The notes beneath the pieces are model-generated. The model made no database searches and was not told the origin of the DNA. It saw only the letters and a program-made list of their open reading frames with translations. A stretch of DNA of 64,000 nucleotides from Undibacterium sp. 5I1 (lineage in GTDB: Bacteria > Pseudomonadota > Gammaproteobacteria > Burkholderiales > Burkholderiaceae_D), in NCBI RefSeq assembly GCF_034314085.1, contig NZ_JAVIWI010000001.1, positions 2,728,001-2,792,000 on the forward strand, given 5' to 3'. Shown piece after piece: positions 26,604-35,174 of the stretch. The position numbers and the translations under genes were made by a program. Each line of letters opens with the position of its first letter. The first letter of the stretch is position 1.

Positions 26604-27514
26604 CGGATCGGCTGCTCATTCTGTGCTCGGGGCAAGGTAATCAGACATCGGCGATGTTTGATCTGGCGCGCACAAACGACAAGGCCCGAGCCTTGATCGA
26701 CAGCTTTGATCTTCCCTTTGATGCCATCGAATCGACGCCGCAGCTCTTATTTGCTAACCGTATCGCGCAGCCGATGATTGTTGCCAGCGCTATCAGTATT
26801 TGGGAAGCGATCAAACAGCGCATACCTGCACCGAGTCTGGTTGCCGGTTACAGCATAGGCGAGCTAGCAGCGTACAGCGTAGCGGGCATGCTCGGCGCTA
26901 AACAAGCGGTGGACTTAGCGAGAACCCGAGCGAGCTTAATGGATACCTGTCTGGCAGAATCGCCGCAACAGACTCTGGCAGCGATCAGCGGTTTATCAGT
27001 TGAGCGAATTCAGCAGTTGATTCATCCATTCGATTTTGATCTAGCCATCGTTACTGGCGAAGATAGCTGCATTGTAGGAGGACAACAATCGGCATTACCG
27101 TCGATCTGCCAGGCAGTAAAAGCAGCGGGCGGAAAAATACAGTCATTACCTGTTGATATCGCATCCCACACATCCAAGATGGTACATGCGGTTTCTCCTT
27201 TTTTCACTGCGCTACAAGACACCAATTTTAAGCTAGCTAGCTGTCCCGTCTTATCCGGTATAGAAGCTATTCCCATCACAGACAAAACAATCGCCATCAC
27301 GCATTTATCACGTCAGTTAGCAGAACCTATCCAATGGAGTGATTGCATGGATGCCTGTGCTGAAGCTGGCGTAACCGTCGCGCTAGAATTAGGACCCGGC
27401 TCTGCTTTATCACGCATGCTACAAACACGGCATCCACAGATTGCATGCCGCTCGGTCGCTGATTTCCGTAGTATCGATGGCATCGTCACATGGTTAAAGC
27501 GTCAGTTTGATTGA
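26600..27514 (+). CDS. mdcH: Malonyl-CoA:ACP transacylase of malonate decarboxylase
   Basis: This 304-residue acyltransferase loads malonyl from malonyl-CoA onto MdcC to start the cycle. The FabD-like core shows LILCSGQGNQ, LVAGYSIGELAAYSVAGML (catalytic Ser in GYSIGE), VDIASHTSKM (catalytic His) and ALELGPGSALSRML. ATG 26600 overlaps the mdcB stop; the ribosome-binding stretch before it lies in the inserted repeat. It is the last mdc gene of the operon. Confidence 0.94.
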   Translation: MTDRLLILCSGQGNQTSAMFDLARTNDKARALIDSFDLPFDAIESTPQLLFANRIAQPMIVASAISIWEAIKQRIPAPSLVAGYSIGELAAYSVAGMLGAKQAVDLARTRASLMDTCLAESPQQTLAAISGLSVERIQQLIHPFDFDLAIVTGEDSCIVGGQQSALPSICQAVKAAGGKIQSLPVDIASHTSKMVHAVSPFFTALQDTNFKLASCPVLSGIEAIPITDKTIAITHLSRQLAEPIQWSDCMDACAEAGVTVALELGPGSALSRMLQTRHPQIACRSVADFRSIDGIVTWLKRQFD

Positions 27515-27615
27515 GAGCCTATTCGAACAAGAAACGTAAAATAAGTCATGCATTTCAAACGGAAATTTCACCCAAAAAGTAAGCTACTAATCCACCCACC
27601 GTCTGAGGAGACAAC

Positions 27616-28245
27616 ATGAAAAATAAAATTGCATCCGGTATCACATCCGGCATAGCAGCAGGCTTAATTGCCAGCGCAGCATACGCGACCGACCGTCTGC
27701 CAACGATCCCGCCAGATCAATACACACAGGAACAAAAACAAGCGGCCGAAGATTTTTTAGCCACCCGCAAAGTACCTGTTTTTGGTCCATTTGAGCCATT
27801 AATGCACAGCCCGCAAGTCATGACGCAAGCACGGGCTATGGGCGACTATTTGCGCTATCACTCTGCAATCGGCAATACCTTAAGTGAGCTGGCAATCCTG
27901 ATCACCGCACGCGAATGGACGCAAGATTTTGAATGGTATGTCCATTATCCAATCGCGTTAAAAGCTGGCATCAAACCAGCTATCGCCGATGCAATCGCCG
28001 ACGGTATCCGTCCGGTGGGCATGAGCGAGGACGAGGAAATCGTCTACGACTTCTCGACTGAACTACACAAAAACAAGCGCGTCTCCGACCGCACTTTCCA
28101 GCGTGCAGATAAACGATTCGGTAAAAAGGGTGTGGTCGATCTGACCGGAATTAACTCTTACTATGCCTTGCTAGCGATGCAAATGAATGTCGCACAATAT
28201 CAAATACCGAAGGATGCAAAACGTTTGACCCGTTTCCCTGAATGA
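27616..28245 (+). CDS. Exported carboxymuconolactone decarboxylase-like protein
   Basis: This 209-residue protein has a signal peptide (residues 1-25, ending SAAYAT) and a carboxymuconolactone decarboxylase/AhpD-like fold: LRYHSAIGNTLSELAILITA, REWTQDFEWYVHYPIALKAG and VYDFSTELHKNKRVSDRTF. The redox CxxC of AhpD is absent. A good AGGAGA site precedes the ATG. It lies 101 bp after mdcH and may belong to that transcript. The substrate is unknown; a periplasmic member of this family is unusual. Confidence 0.85.
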   Translation: MKNKIASGITSGIAAGLIASAAYATDRLPTIPPDQYTQEQKQAAEDFLATRKVPVFGPFEPLMHSPQVMTQARAMGDYLRYHSAIGNTLSELAILITAREWTQDFEWYVHYPIALKAGIKPAIADAIADGIRPVGMSEDEEIVYDFSTELHKNKRVSDRTFQRADKRFGKKGVVDLTGINSYYALLAMQMNVAQYQIPKDAKRLTRFPE

Positions 28246-28354
28246 TATTTTGGCCGATACCAGATGCCATAGGTGCGATTGCGCGATGCGATCGCACCTG
28301 TTAGGACTCGGCAAATAATCAGGCTAATGTCAAAGTGGTAGGCATAAAAAATTA

Positions 28355-28374
28355 CAGACGCCCGAAAGCGTCTG
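28355..28374. terminator. Bidirectional terminator hairpin
   Basis: CAGACGC (28355-28361) and GCGTCTG (28368-28374) enclose a 6-nt loop. A/T-rich sequence on both sides would suit termination of the flanking convergent operons. Confidence 0.55.
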
Positions 28375-28389
28375 CATTAGTCAAAATCA

Positions 28390-28472
28390 ATATACTCCCT
28401 CATAAACTATAGAAATATGCCTTATTGTCCAATGGTTATATGGACAATAAAATATACTAATCAGGAGTATAT
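28390..28472 (+). repeat. Family 1 nested inverted repeat, copy B (83 bp)
   Basis: It starts ATATACTCCC and ends AGGAGTATAT. The inner stem is TTGTCCA-N8-TGGACAA (28425-28446) and a local right-arm stem ATATACT/AGTATAT is present. This is one of the two plus-orientation copies that define the family with copy C. Confidence 0.85.
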
Positions 28473-28542
28473 ATACAATCGCTATACATAAAAGATCATC
28501 AACGAGGCGACGACAAATAGATTTCGCCGCCCATTGATCGTA

Positions 28543-29277
28543 TCAGGCATGGCCGTGATCGCCGCCGCCGAGGTAAGCTGCTTTGACTGCCGGATCGTTC
28601 TTCAAGCTCTCAGCCGGGCCGTGTACCGAGATTCTGCCGTTCTCTAAAACGTAGCCATAATCTGCCACGTTTAATGCGGCAGCAGCAAATTGTTCTACTA
28701 GCAGCATGGTGACGCCCTGCTCTTTTAGCCGCAGAATAATTCTGAAAACTTCATCCACCAGAATCGGCGCTAAGCCCATTGATGGTTCATCAAGCAAAAT
28801 CACTTCTGGATTCAACATCACTGCACGCGCCATGGCGAGCATTTGTTGTTCTCCTCCGGACAAAGTCCCAGCGAGTTGGTGCTGACGTTCTTTGAGGCGA
28901 GGGAATAACTCCAGCGCTTTTTCCAGATCAGCTGCGACGTCGCCGCGAGGTCGTGAGCGGGTGAAGCGTGGGAATGCACCTAACAATAAATTGTCTGTCA
29001 CGCTCATGGTGGAGAAAACCCGCCGTCCTTCTGGCGAATGTGCCAGCCCTGCACGTGCAATTTTGTGCGACTCCAGACCAGTAACATCTTTACCGGCCAG
29101 TTTGACGCTGCCCGTTTTAGGTTTAAGCATGCCAGAGATGGCGCGCATGGTCGTTGTTTTGCCAGCGCCATTGGAGCCAATCAGTGTAACGACTTTGCCT
29201 TTAGGTACTTCCAGAGAAATGCCATGCAGCACTTGCACCTTGCCATAGCCAGCGTGTAAATCAGTGATAGATAACAT
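28543..29277 (-). CDS. livF: Branched-chain amino-acid ABC transporter ATPase LivF
   Basis: This 244-residue ABC ATPase of the HAAT class has Walker A IGSNGAGKTTT, Q-loop region, signature LSGGEQQMLAMARA and Walker B VILLDEPSMGLAP, with the LivF-type C-terminus LENGRISVHGPAESL. I place the start at ATG 29277, preceded by AAGGAA; a longer in-frame extension to 29382 overlaps the upstream gene without resemblance to the family. It pairs with the LivG half of the neighbouring fusion. Confidence 0.94.
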   Translation of the reverse strand: MLSITDLHAGYGKVQVLHGISLEVPKGKVVTLIGSNGAGKTTTMRAISGMLKPKTGSVKLAGKDVTGLESHKIARAGLAHSPEGRRVFSTMSVTDNLLLGAFPRFTRSRPRGDVAADLEKALELFPRLKERQHQLAGTLSGGEQQMLAMARAVMLNPEVILLDEPSMGLAPILVDEVFRIILRLKEQGVTMLLVEQFAAAALNVADYGYVLENGRISVHGPAESLKNDPAVKAAYLGGGDHGHA

Positions 29278-29293
29278 ATCAGTTCCTTGTCTG

Positions 29294-31300
29294 CTAACTA
29301 TGGCTAACAGTAGATGAAGTCGATTCCGAAGAATTCTCGATGGCGGTTTCTGGCGATGCTTCATCACCGATAGATCCGCCAAGATAAGCCTCGATCACTT
29401 TTGGATCGGCCTGTACTTCGGCTGGCTTGCCTTCTGCAATCTTCTGACCAAAATCAAGTACGGTGACGGTATCGCAAATCGACATCACTACATCCATGTG
29501 ATGCTCGATCAGGACAATCGTGATTCCGTGCTGGCGAATTTTTCGGATGATGGCGATCAGCTCTTTGATATCGGGTGCAGTCAAGCCAGCGGCTGGTTCA
29601 TCAAGCAATAACAATTGCGGGTTGAGTCCCAGCGCACGACCAATTTCCAGCATACGTTGTTTGCCGTATGGCAGGTTACGCGCCTCTTCCACACTTAAAT
29701 CAGCCAAGCCCATAAATTGTAAAATCGCTGCAGCACGGGTTCTGGCGTCTTGTTCTTCCCGGCGATATCGAGGCGTATTCAGCATCACATCCAGCACATT
29801 ACTTTTGAATGTGTGATGCAAACCTACCAGAATATTTTCGGTCGCCGTCATCTCAACAAACAATTGCACATTCTGAAAAGTTCTTGCAACACCGCCTAAA
29901 GCAATCTCGGAAGGTGTCGTACCTGAGATGACTTTGCCGTTAAATTCCACATTGCCATCGGTCGGTTTATAAATGCCCGTCAAGACATTCATCATCGTAC
30001 TTTTGCCGGAGCCATTGGGTCCGATCAGACCGTGTACCGTGCCTTTGGTGATATTGAGATCCACTTGATTTAAGGCTTTTAAGCCACCGAACTGCATCAA
30101 CACTTGTTTGGCTTTTAGCAGATGACCGCTGATCGCCGCACTATTATCGACCAAGCTCCAAGCTTTGCTCTCATCGGCGGCAACCACGTTTTGATCAGCA
30201 GATACCGAGCGGGTACCGACCAGTCCGCGTAAAAATCCGATGATGCCATCCTGCAGGTAATACACCACAAACAAAGTCATCAAACCAAAAATCGTCAGAC
30301 GCCAGTCGGTAATATTTTCTAAGCGGTAGGAGAATATCGCCATGCCTATCGTCGCAACCAACGGCACGATGATATTACGGATGGTGGTACGCTTTTTCAT
30401 CAACAAGAAAGCACTCGCGACAACGCCAATCACCGCAGCGGCAGTGGCGATCTTGCGGAACAGATCAATATCCGCCAACAAGCTTGGCAACATCACGACG
30501 ATCAGTGCGCCTAACAAAGCACCACTGCGGGTTTTGCGGCCGCCCATAATAATGGCCAGCAAAAACATGATCGTGAGTTCAAAGTTGTAGGTATTTGGCG
30601 AGATATATTCTTCTGAATAAGAATACAAACTCCCTGCCAGACCCGCCAATGCCGCACTAATCACGAAGGCATAGACTTTGTAGCGATACACCGATACGCC
30701 CATGCAATCTGATGCAATCGGACTGTCACGCAAGGCCTGAAATGCGCGACCTAAATGCGACTTTAATATCCGGTGTACGACGATGAGGGACAAGACCATC
30801 ATCACCGCGACCAGATAAAAGAAACCGACTTCGCTGATCTTGGTACCGAAGAACATCGGCTTAGCAACTTTCAAACCCATCGGCCCCTCTGTCAGGAAGG
30901 TCATCTCATTAATCAGAATCTGGATAATCGTGCCGAAGGCCAAGGTCACCATCGCCAAATATGGTCCGGTCACACGTAATGCTGGCAGTGCCAACAAGGC
31001 ACCAAACAAGGCCGTCACGGCAATACTGGCAGGCATGGCGAGTAAGAATGGCAAGCCGAACTTAAAATACAGCACACCCGTGGTGTACGAACCAATACCA
31101 AATAAACCGGCATGACCGAGCGACACCTGACCGGTATATCCGACCACAATATCCAGACCAAACAATAAGATCGCATAGATCAAAATCGTTTCTGCCAAAT
31201 GTATGTAATAAGGGTTATGCGCAACAATCGGGAAGACCGCTAGCGCCACAAGTCCAACGATAGAAATCAATAAGGTCTTCTTATCTGTAATCAAACTCAT
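29294..31300 (-). CDS. Fused LivM permease-LivG ATPase of branched-chain amino-acid ABC transporter
   Basis: This 668-residue single chain joins two usual subunits. Residues about 1-300 are a LivM permease with multiple membrane helices (LFGLDIVVGYTGQVSLGHAG, LRVTGPYLAMVTLAFGTI). Residues 300-370 hold two further hydrophobic segments and a linker. About 395-640 is a LivG ATPase (Walker A IGPNGSGKSTM, signature LPYGKQRMLEIGRAL, Walker B LLLLDEPAAGL, then IVLIEHHMDVVM). Fused LivMG proteins are known in Burkholderiales. It sits between livH and livF. The substrate could be leucine-type amino acids, amides or urea; the sequence alone does not decide. Confidence 0.92.
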   Translation of the reverse strand: MSLITDKKTLLISIVGLVALAVFPIVAHNPYYIHLAETILIYAILLFGLDIVVGYTGQVSLGHAGLFGIGSYTTGVLYFKFGLPFLLAMPASIAVTALFGALLALPALRVTGPYLAMVTLAFGTIIQILINEMTFLTEGPMGLKVAKPMFFGTKISEVGFFYLVAVMMVLSLIVVHRILKSHLGRAFQALRDSPIASDCMGVSVYRYKVYAFVISAALAGLAGSLYSYSEEYISPNTYNFELTIMFLLAIIMGGRKTRSGALLGALIVVMLPSLLADIDLFRKIATAAAVIGVVASAFLLMKKRTTIRNIIVPLVATIGMAIFSYRLENITDWRLTIFGLMTLFVVYYLQDGIIGFLRGLVGTRSVSADQNVVAADESKAWSLVDNSAAISGHLLKAKQVLMQFGGLKALNQVDLNITKGTVHGLIGPNGSGKSTMMNVLTGIYKPTDGNVEFNGKVISGTTPSEIALGGVARTFQNVQLFVEMTATENILVGLHHTFKSNVLDVMLNTPRYRREEQDARTRAAAILQFMGLADLSVEEARNLPYGKQRMLEIGRALGLNPQLLLLDEPAAGLTAPDIKELIAIIRKIRQHGITIVLIEHHMDVVMSICDTVTVLDFGQKIAEGKPAEVQADPKVIEAYLGGSIGDEASPETAIENSSESTSSTVSHS

Positions 31301-31302
31301 GA

Positions 31303-32193
31303 TCAGACCTTCTTAATCGCAGTTTTGCCAAACAAACCGGCTGGCTTAATTGCTAATACCAAGAGTAACAAAACCAGACCTGGGACTTCTTTGTAACCTG
31401 TAGAGATATAGAAGCCCGTCAGCGTTTCAGCCACGCCCAAGATCAGGCCACCGACAATCGCACCCATGCCGGAAGTCAGGCCACCGATAATCGCCACGGA
31501 GAAGGCTTTTAAACCCAGCGCCGTACCCATAGTGGCACCCGTCAAAGTTAATGGCGCGACCAGCACGCCTGCAAACGCTGCAGTGGCTGACGACAACGCA
31601 TAAGAAAATGTAATCACCATGCTGGTATTGATACCCATCAGACCAGCAGCGTCACGATCATTGGATGTGGCGACAACTGCTTTACCATAAATCGATTTGC
31701 GATTGAATAATTCGACCGCCAGCATCATCGCCAAAGCACCAAGCACAACCACGATTTGCATTGGTTGAATGTTTGCGCCAAATACCTGGAACGGTGTTGC
31801 GGACAAAGGCGTAGGGAAAGTCAGATCATCTTTGCCCCAGATATTTTCGGCGACGTTTTTAAAAATAATCGCGAGTGCAATGGTGGACATGATCCAGCCG
31901 AATTCTGATTTAATTTTAATCGCGGGGCGGACACCAATCCACTCCACGACCATACCTTGCAAAGCGCCAAACGCAATCACGATGGGGATCATCAACCAGT
32001 AGTTGAGATACGGCCCGCCGTGAATATTGCCGACCAGACTGAGGCCAACCAAAGCGCCGAGCATCAGCGCTTCACCCTGACCAAAATTGAGTGTGCCGGA
32101 CGTGGCAAAAGTAAGTTGATAGCCGAACGCAATGACGGCGTAAATCATGCCCAGCGCAATACCGCTGAACACTAATTGAAGGACAATATCCAT
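31303..32193 (-). CDS. livH: Branched-chain amino-acid ABC transporter permease LivH
   Basis: This 296-residue inner-membrane permease has about eight hydrophobic helices and the LivH pattern SGIALGMIYAVIAFGYQLTF, GTLNFGQGEALMLGALVGL, DRDAAGLMGI and GLTSGMGAIVGGLILGVAET. It ends 3 bp before the LivMG start. Together with LivMG, LivF and the binding protein it forms one importer. Confidence 0.94.
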   Translation of the reverse strand: MDIVLQLVFSGIALGMIYAVIAFGYQLTFATSGTLNFGQGEALMLGALVGLSLVGNIHGGPYLNYWLMIPIVIAFGALQGMVVEWIGVRPAIKIKSEFGWIMSTIALAIIFKNVAENIWGKDDLTFPTPLSATPFQVFGANIQPMQIVVVLGALAMMLAVELFNRKSIYGKAVVATSNDRDAAGLMGINTSMVITFSYALSSATAAFAGVLVAPLTLTGATMGTALGLKAFSVAIIGGLTSGMGAIVGGLILGVAETLTGFYISTGYKEVPGLVLLLLVLAIKPAGLFGKTAIKKV

Positions 32194-32230
32194 GATAATC
32201 CTGAGCGCAAAACGCTAGTGAAGAATAAGA

Positions 32231-32271
32231 AACATCCCACGATCTGTAAGGTGTACGAATCGTGGGATGTT
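32231..32271 (-). terminator. Hairpin between livK and livH
   Basis: AACATCCCACGAT (32231-32243) and ATCGTGGGATGTT (32259-32271) form a perfect 13-bp stem in the livK-livH gap. A partial terminator here would let the binding protein be made in excess over the membrane subunits; such hairpins are common in ABC operons. Confidence 0.75.
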
Positions 32272-32303
32272 AGATTTTATAGACAGAAGCGAGACCTGAA
32301 TGC

Positions 32304-33473
32304 TTATTGAACTTGTACGATGTGACCTTCTTTGACAGCGCCCATGACTGGCATACCCGCCTTGATGGCTTCGTGATCAGTTTTGGTAAATGGCTTGTCG
32401 TAAGTCGTGACCAGACCATCGACTTTAACTTGCAGATTTTCTAAAGCCTCACGTACTTTGGAACCATCCGTCGTACCAGCTTGCTTGATCGCGGCAGCTA
32501 ACAAGTAAATGGAATCGTAGCCCTGTGCTGCGGATACAGGAGATGGAATACGACCACCTGGCGGGTTGTAGGCTTTGACATAAGCATCGATAAATGCTTT
32601 ACGTTTTGGCGTATTTGGCTGCTGAATAAAGGTTTGCGGCATCATGACGCCTTCACCATTTTTACCCGCGTTGTCGATGAAATTACCCATAGACAGTGTC
32701 CAGCTGCCGATCATTGGTACTTTCCAGTTCAGCTTTTCCATCCCATTGGCAATTTGTGCCAGCTCTGGACCAATACCGTAAGTCAAAATCGCTTGTGCGC
32801 CGGCTTGCTTGGCTTTTAACAACTGTGCTGTCATGTCCACATCTTTGATGTTGAACTTTTCAACCGCAACTGGCTTCAGGCCCTTTTTGTCCAGGGTTTT
32901 TTCTAAGTCCTCACGACCTAACTGACCGTAGTTAGTAGAATCAGCCAGAATTGCCAGTTTGGTCAGCTTGCGCTTAGTCACAGCCTCGTCAACGATCATG
33001 GCAGACTGGATCGTATCGTAAGCCGCGTTGCGGAAGATATAGTTTTCTGGCTGATCAGCAAACTGCTTGGTCACCACACTACCCGTTGCCACATTATTCA
33101 TGACCGGTATTTTGGCTTCTTGGTAGAAGCGTTGTGCAGCAAGGGCGACGCCAGTGTTCGCAAAGCCGACTGTGGATACGACTTTTTCTTTATTAATCAA
33201 TTCTTGCGCGACTTGCACACCGCGCTCATTTTTAGCCTCATCATCACGTTCTACGATCTGAAATTGACGACCCAACACACCACCGCTGGCATTGATCTCA
33301 GCCACGGCGAGTTTGACGCCATCACGCATAGACACGCCCATCGGTGCAGAACCACCGGTGAAGGGACCGGATACACCGATTTTGATTGGGTCAGCAGCGA
33401 TTGCTGACAATGACAAACTTGTAAGGGCTGCCGCAACAGCAATTGTGATGATTTTCTTGAATTTGTATGACAT
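32304..33473 (-). CDS. livK: Branched-chain amino-acid-type ABC transporter binding protein
   Basis: This 389-residue periplasmic binding protein of the Leu/Ile/Val family has a signal peptide (residues 1-27, ending LSAIAADP). Typical motifs are IKIGVSGPFTGGSAPMGVSM, GVKLAVAEINASGGVLGRQF, YGQLGREDLEKTL and AAQGYDSIYLLAAAIKQAG. A strong GGAGG site precedes ATG 33473. It is the first gene of the minus-strand importer operon. Confidence 0.93.
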   Translation of the reverse strand: MSYKFKKIITIAVAAALTSLSLSAIAADPIKIGVSGPFTGGSAPMGVSMRDGVKLAVAEINASGGVLGRQFQIVERDDEAKNERGVQVAQELINKEKVVSTVGFANTGVALAAQRFYQEAKIPVMNNVATGSVVTKQFADQPENYIFRNAAYDTIQSAMIVDEAVTKRKLTKLAILADSTNYGQLGREDLEKTLDKKGLKPVAVEKFNIKDVDMTAQLLKAKQAGAQAILTYGIGPELAQIANGMEKLNWKVPMIGSWTLSMGNFIDNAGKNGEGVMMPQTFIQQPNTPKRKAFIDAYVKAYNPPGGRIPSPVSAAQGYDSIYLLAAAIKQAGTTDGSKVREALENLQVKVDGLVTTYDKPFTKTDHEAIKAGMPVMGAVKEGHIVQVQ

Positions 33474-34024
33474 GTCGTCCTCCGTTTATATTGTTTTAGT
33501 GCTGTGATCAGCACTTACTTTGGTCCATCTAGTACTTATTTTAGTACTTCTAATTTACAGCAGAAAAGCCAAACTAAAAAAACTATTTACTGCAAAAAAA
33601 ACCACTTGCGAGCAATGTAAACCATGTTATCCACGATCAGCGATCTGAAAAAAATGCATCAGGTTTGGACTAAATTTAAACTAATTCAAAGCGATACAAC
33701 TACCGTGATCATAGACAAAGCTAGTTTAAGTGAACAATTTTTAGCAAAAAGATTTTGGCATAGAGAAATTTAATCCAAAGTGAAAAGAAATTAAAGAGTT
33801 GGTGAAAAATTTGCATGCATAAATCTGTCAACTACGCATTACTACTTATAAACATGATGTTATTTCGCTGTATCGCGCATTAATACCGAAACGCTATTAA
33901 GTGATGCTGAAATCACGCGGCAATTGAGCAGTAATTCAGCTGCAATTCGGCCGCAACGAAGCCGCAATAAAACTGAAAGATTGCTGATTTTTTGGTCACT
34001 TTTTATGCTCTGGCCTCTAAAAAA
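33474..34024. other. livK upstream region
   Basis: This 551-bp AT-rich region holds the livK promoter. A short palindrome AGTGCTG-TGAT-CAGCACT (33498-33515) lies just ahead of the livK ribosome site, and two AGTACT boxes are near 33532 and 33545. These could be an operator or leader hairpin. No coding sequence is recognised; a plus-strand frame from 33924 is the antisense of the next gene. Confidence 0.4.
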
Positions 34025-34357
34025 TTATTTCCATCCTTGGTGCCATAAATTACTGTCGGTCAGTTCTCGCCAGGCCAGCCTGATGACATTCTTGGAGTAC
34101 ACCGCCTCTAGCTCAATCAATTCTACCGGCGCATTGGACAAACCGGAATGGTCCAAATCATCAGACAAAACTAATTTGGTCACCATGAAATGCTTTTCTT
34201 TATTACGTGGCGATACCGCAGTCCATTTACTGAGTAATAATTTTTTTGGGCTCAGACGACGAACCGGCTGCGTCATTTTTTTAGACGCCTCAACAATATT
34301 CTCGTTGGCGTTTAAATGAGTGGCGGTCATCGCGCTATTTTCCTGTTGATTTTTCAT
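34025..34357 (-). CDS. TIGR02450-type conserved small protein
   Basis: This 110-residue protein has the conserved core RRLSPKKLLLSKWTAVSPRN, KEKHFMVTKLV and LEAVYSKNVIRLAWRELTDS with a final WHQGW. That is the TIGR02450 tryptophan-rich family of small proteins with no assigned role. The first 30 residues are not conserved, and ATG 34330 (MTATHLNAN) is a possible later start. The gene is divergent from the haloacid dehalogenase gene. The competing plus-strand frame shows no such signature. Confidence 0.85.
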   Translation of the reverse strand: MKNQQENSAMTATHLNANENIVEASKKMTQPVRRLSPKKLLLSKWTAVSPRNKEKHFMVTKLVLSDDLDHSGLSNAPVELIELEAVYSKNVIRLAWRELTDSNLWHQGWK

Positions 34358-34463
34358 TCCATCATCCGGCTTGTGTGGGAGTTACGATAAGTTGACGATG
34401 AGTTCATCTCCATTATGATAAATTGCCTGTAAAACAAATTACCTATCAATAGGAGACACGTAC

Positions 34464-35174
34464 ATGCAATCAATGCACAAGAACATTAGAGTACTCGCAT
34501 TCGACATATTCGGCACGGTGGTCGATTGGCATGGCAGCATCGTCAAAGAAATGCAGCGGATCGCACCGCAAGTTGATGGTGATCGCTTTGCCTTAGCCTG
34601 GCGGTCTGGCTATGTTCCGGCGATGCAAAAAGTCATGTCAGGTGTCTTACCGTGGATGAAAATTGATGCTCTGCACCGTTTGATTCTGGACGATATCTTG
34701 CCGCAGTTTGGGCTGGATCATTTAGATGAATCACAACGGCAAGACCTGAACAAAATCTGGCACAAATTAGACCCGTGGCCAGAGTGCGTTGCAGCTCTGA
34801 GTCAGTTGAAATCGCGCTATACGATTTGTACTTTATCCAACGGCAATGTGAGCTTGCTGACCAATATGGCGAAGCATGGCGGCTTGCCTTGGGATTGTAT
34901 TTTGTCGGCAGAAATTTTTAAGAAATACAAACCAGACCCGGCAACCTATCTGGGCGTGGCAGAATTGTTTGACGTGGCACCCGCGCAAGTGATGTTAGTC
35001 GCCGCACACCAGAGTGATCTGGCGGCGGCGCGTGCCTCTGGATTACAGACCGCGTTTATAGAAAGACCGATGGAGTACGGTGCTAAGCAATCCAATGATA
35101 TTTCGCCGGTTGCGGAAAATACCTTTCATGCCACAGACCTACTCCATCTGGCAGATCAGTTACTCGATCATTGA
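34464..35174 (+). CDS. Type II 2-haloacid dehalogenase-like HAD hydrolase
   Basis: This 236-residue HAD-superfamily protein has nucleophile region LAFDIFGTVVDWHGS (Asp14), motif II CTLSNGN, the lysine in KKYKPDPATYLGVAE and the acidic region MLVAAHQSDLAAARASGLQT. This matches haloacid dehalogenase type II, which hydrolyses short 2-halo acids with inversion; the true substrate may be another phosphate or halo acid. An AGGAG site precedes ATG 34464. The stop overlaps the convergent peptidase gene by 7 bp. Confidence 0.9.
   Translation: MQSMHKNIRVLAFDIFGTVVDWHGSIVKEMQRIAPQVDGDRFALAWRSGYVPAMQKVMSGVLPWMKIDALHRLILDDILPQFGLDHLDESQRQDLNKIWHKLDPWPECVAALSQLKSRYTICTLSNGNVSLLTNMAKHGGLPWDCILSAEIFKKYKPDPATYLGVAELFDVAPAQVMLVAAHQSDLAAARASGLQTAFIERPMEYGAKQSNDISPVAENTFHATDLLHLADQLLDH

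Larger units (their letters stand above)
28246..28542. other. Convergent intergenic region with hairpins and repeat B
   Basis: Between the convergent CMD-like and livF genes lie three structures. A hairpin AGGTGCGAT...ATCGCACCT is at 28270-28298, a CAGACGC/GCGTCTG hairpin at 28355-28374, and family 1 repeat copy B at 28390-28472. No coding sequence is seen. Confidence 0.6.

Noticed and set aside
33924-34319. 131-codon plus-strand open frame
   Set aside because: It is antisense to the TIGR02450-type gene at 34025-34357, whose conserved core is unmistakable; the plus-strand product has no family features.
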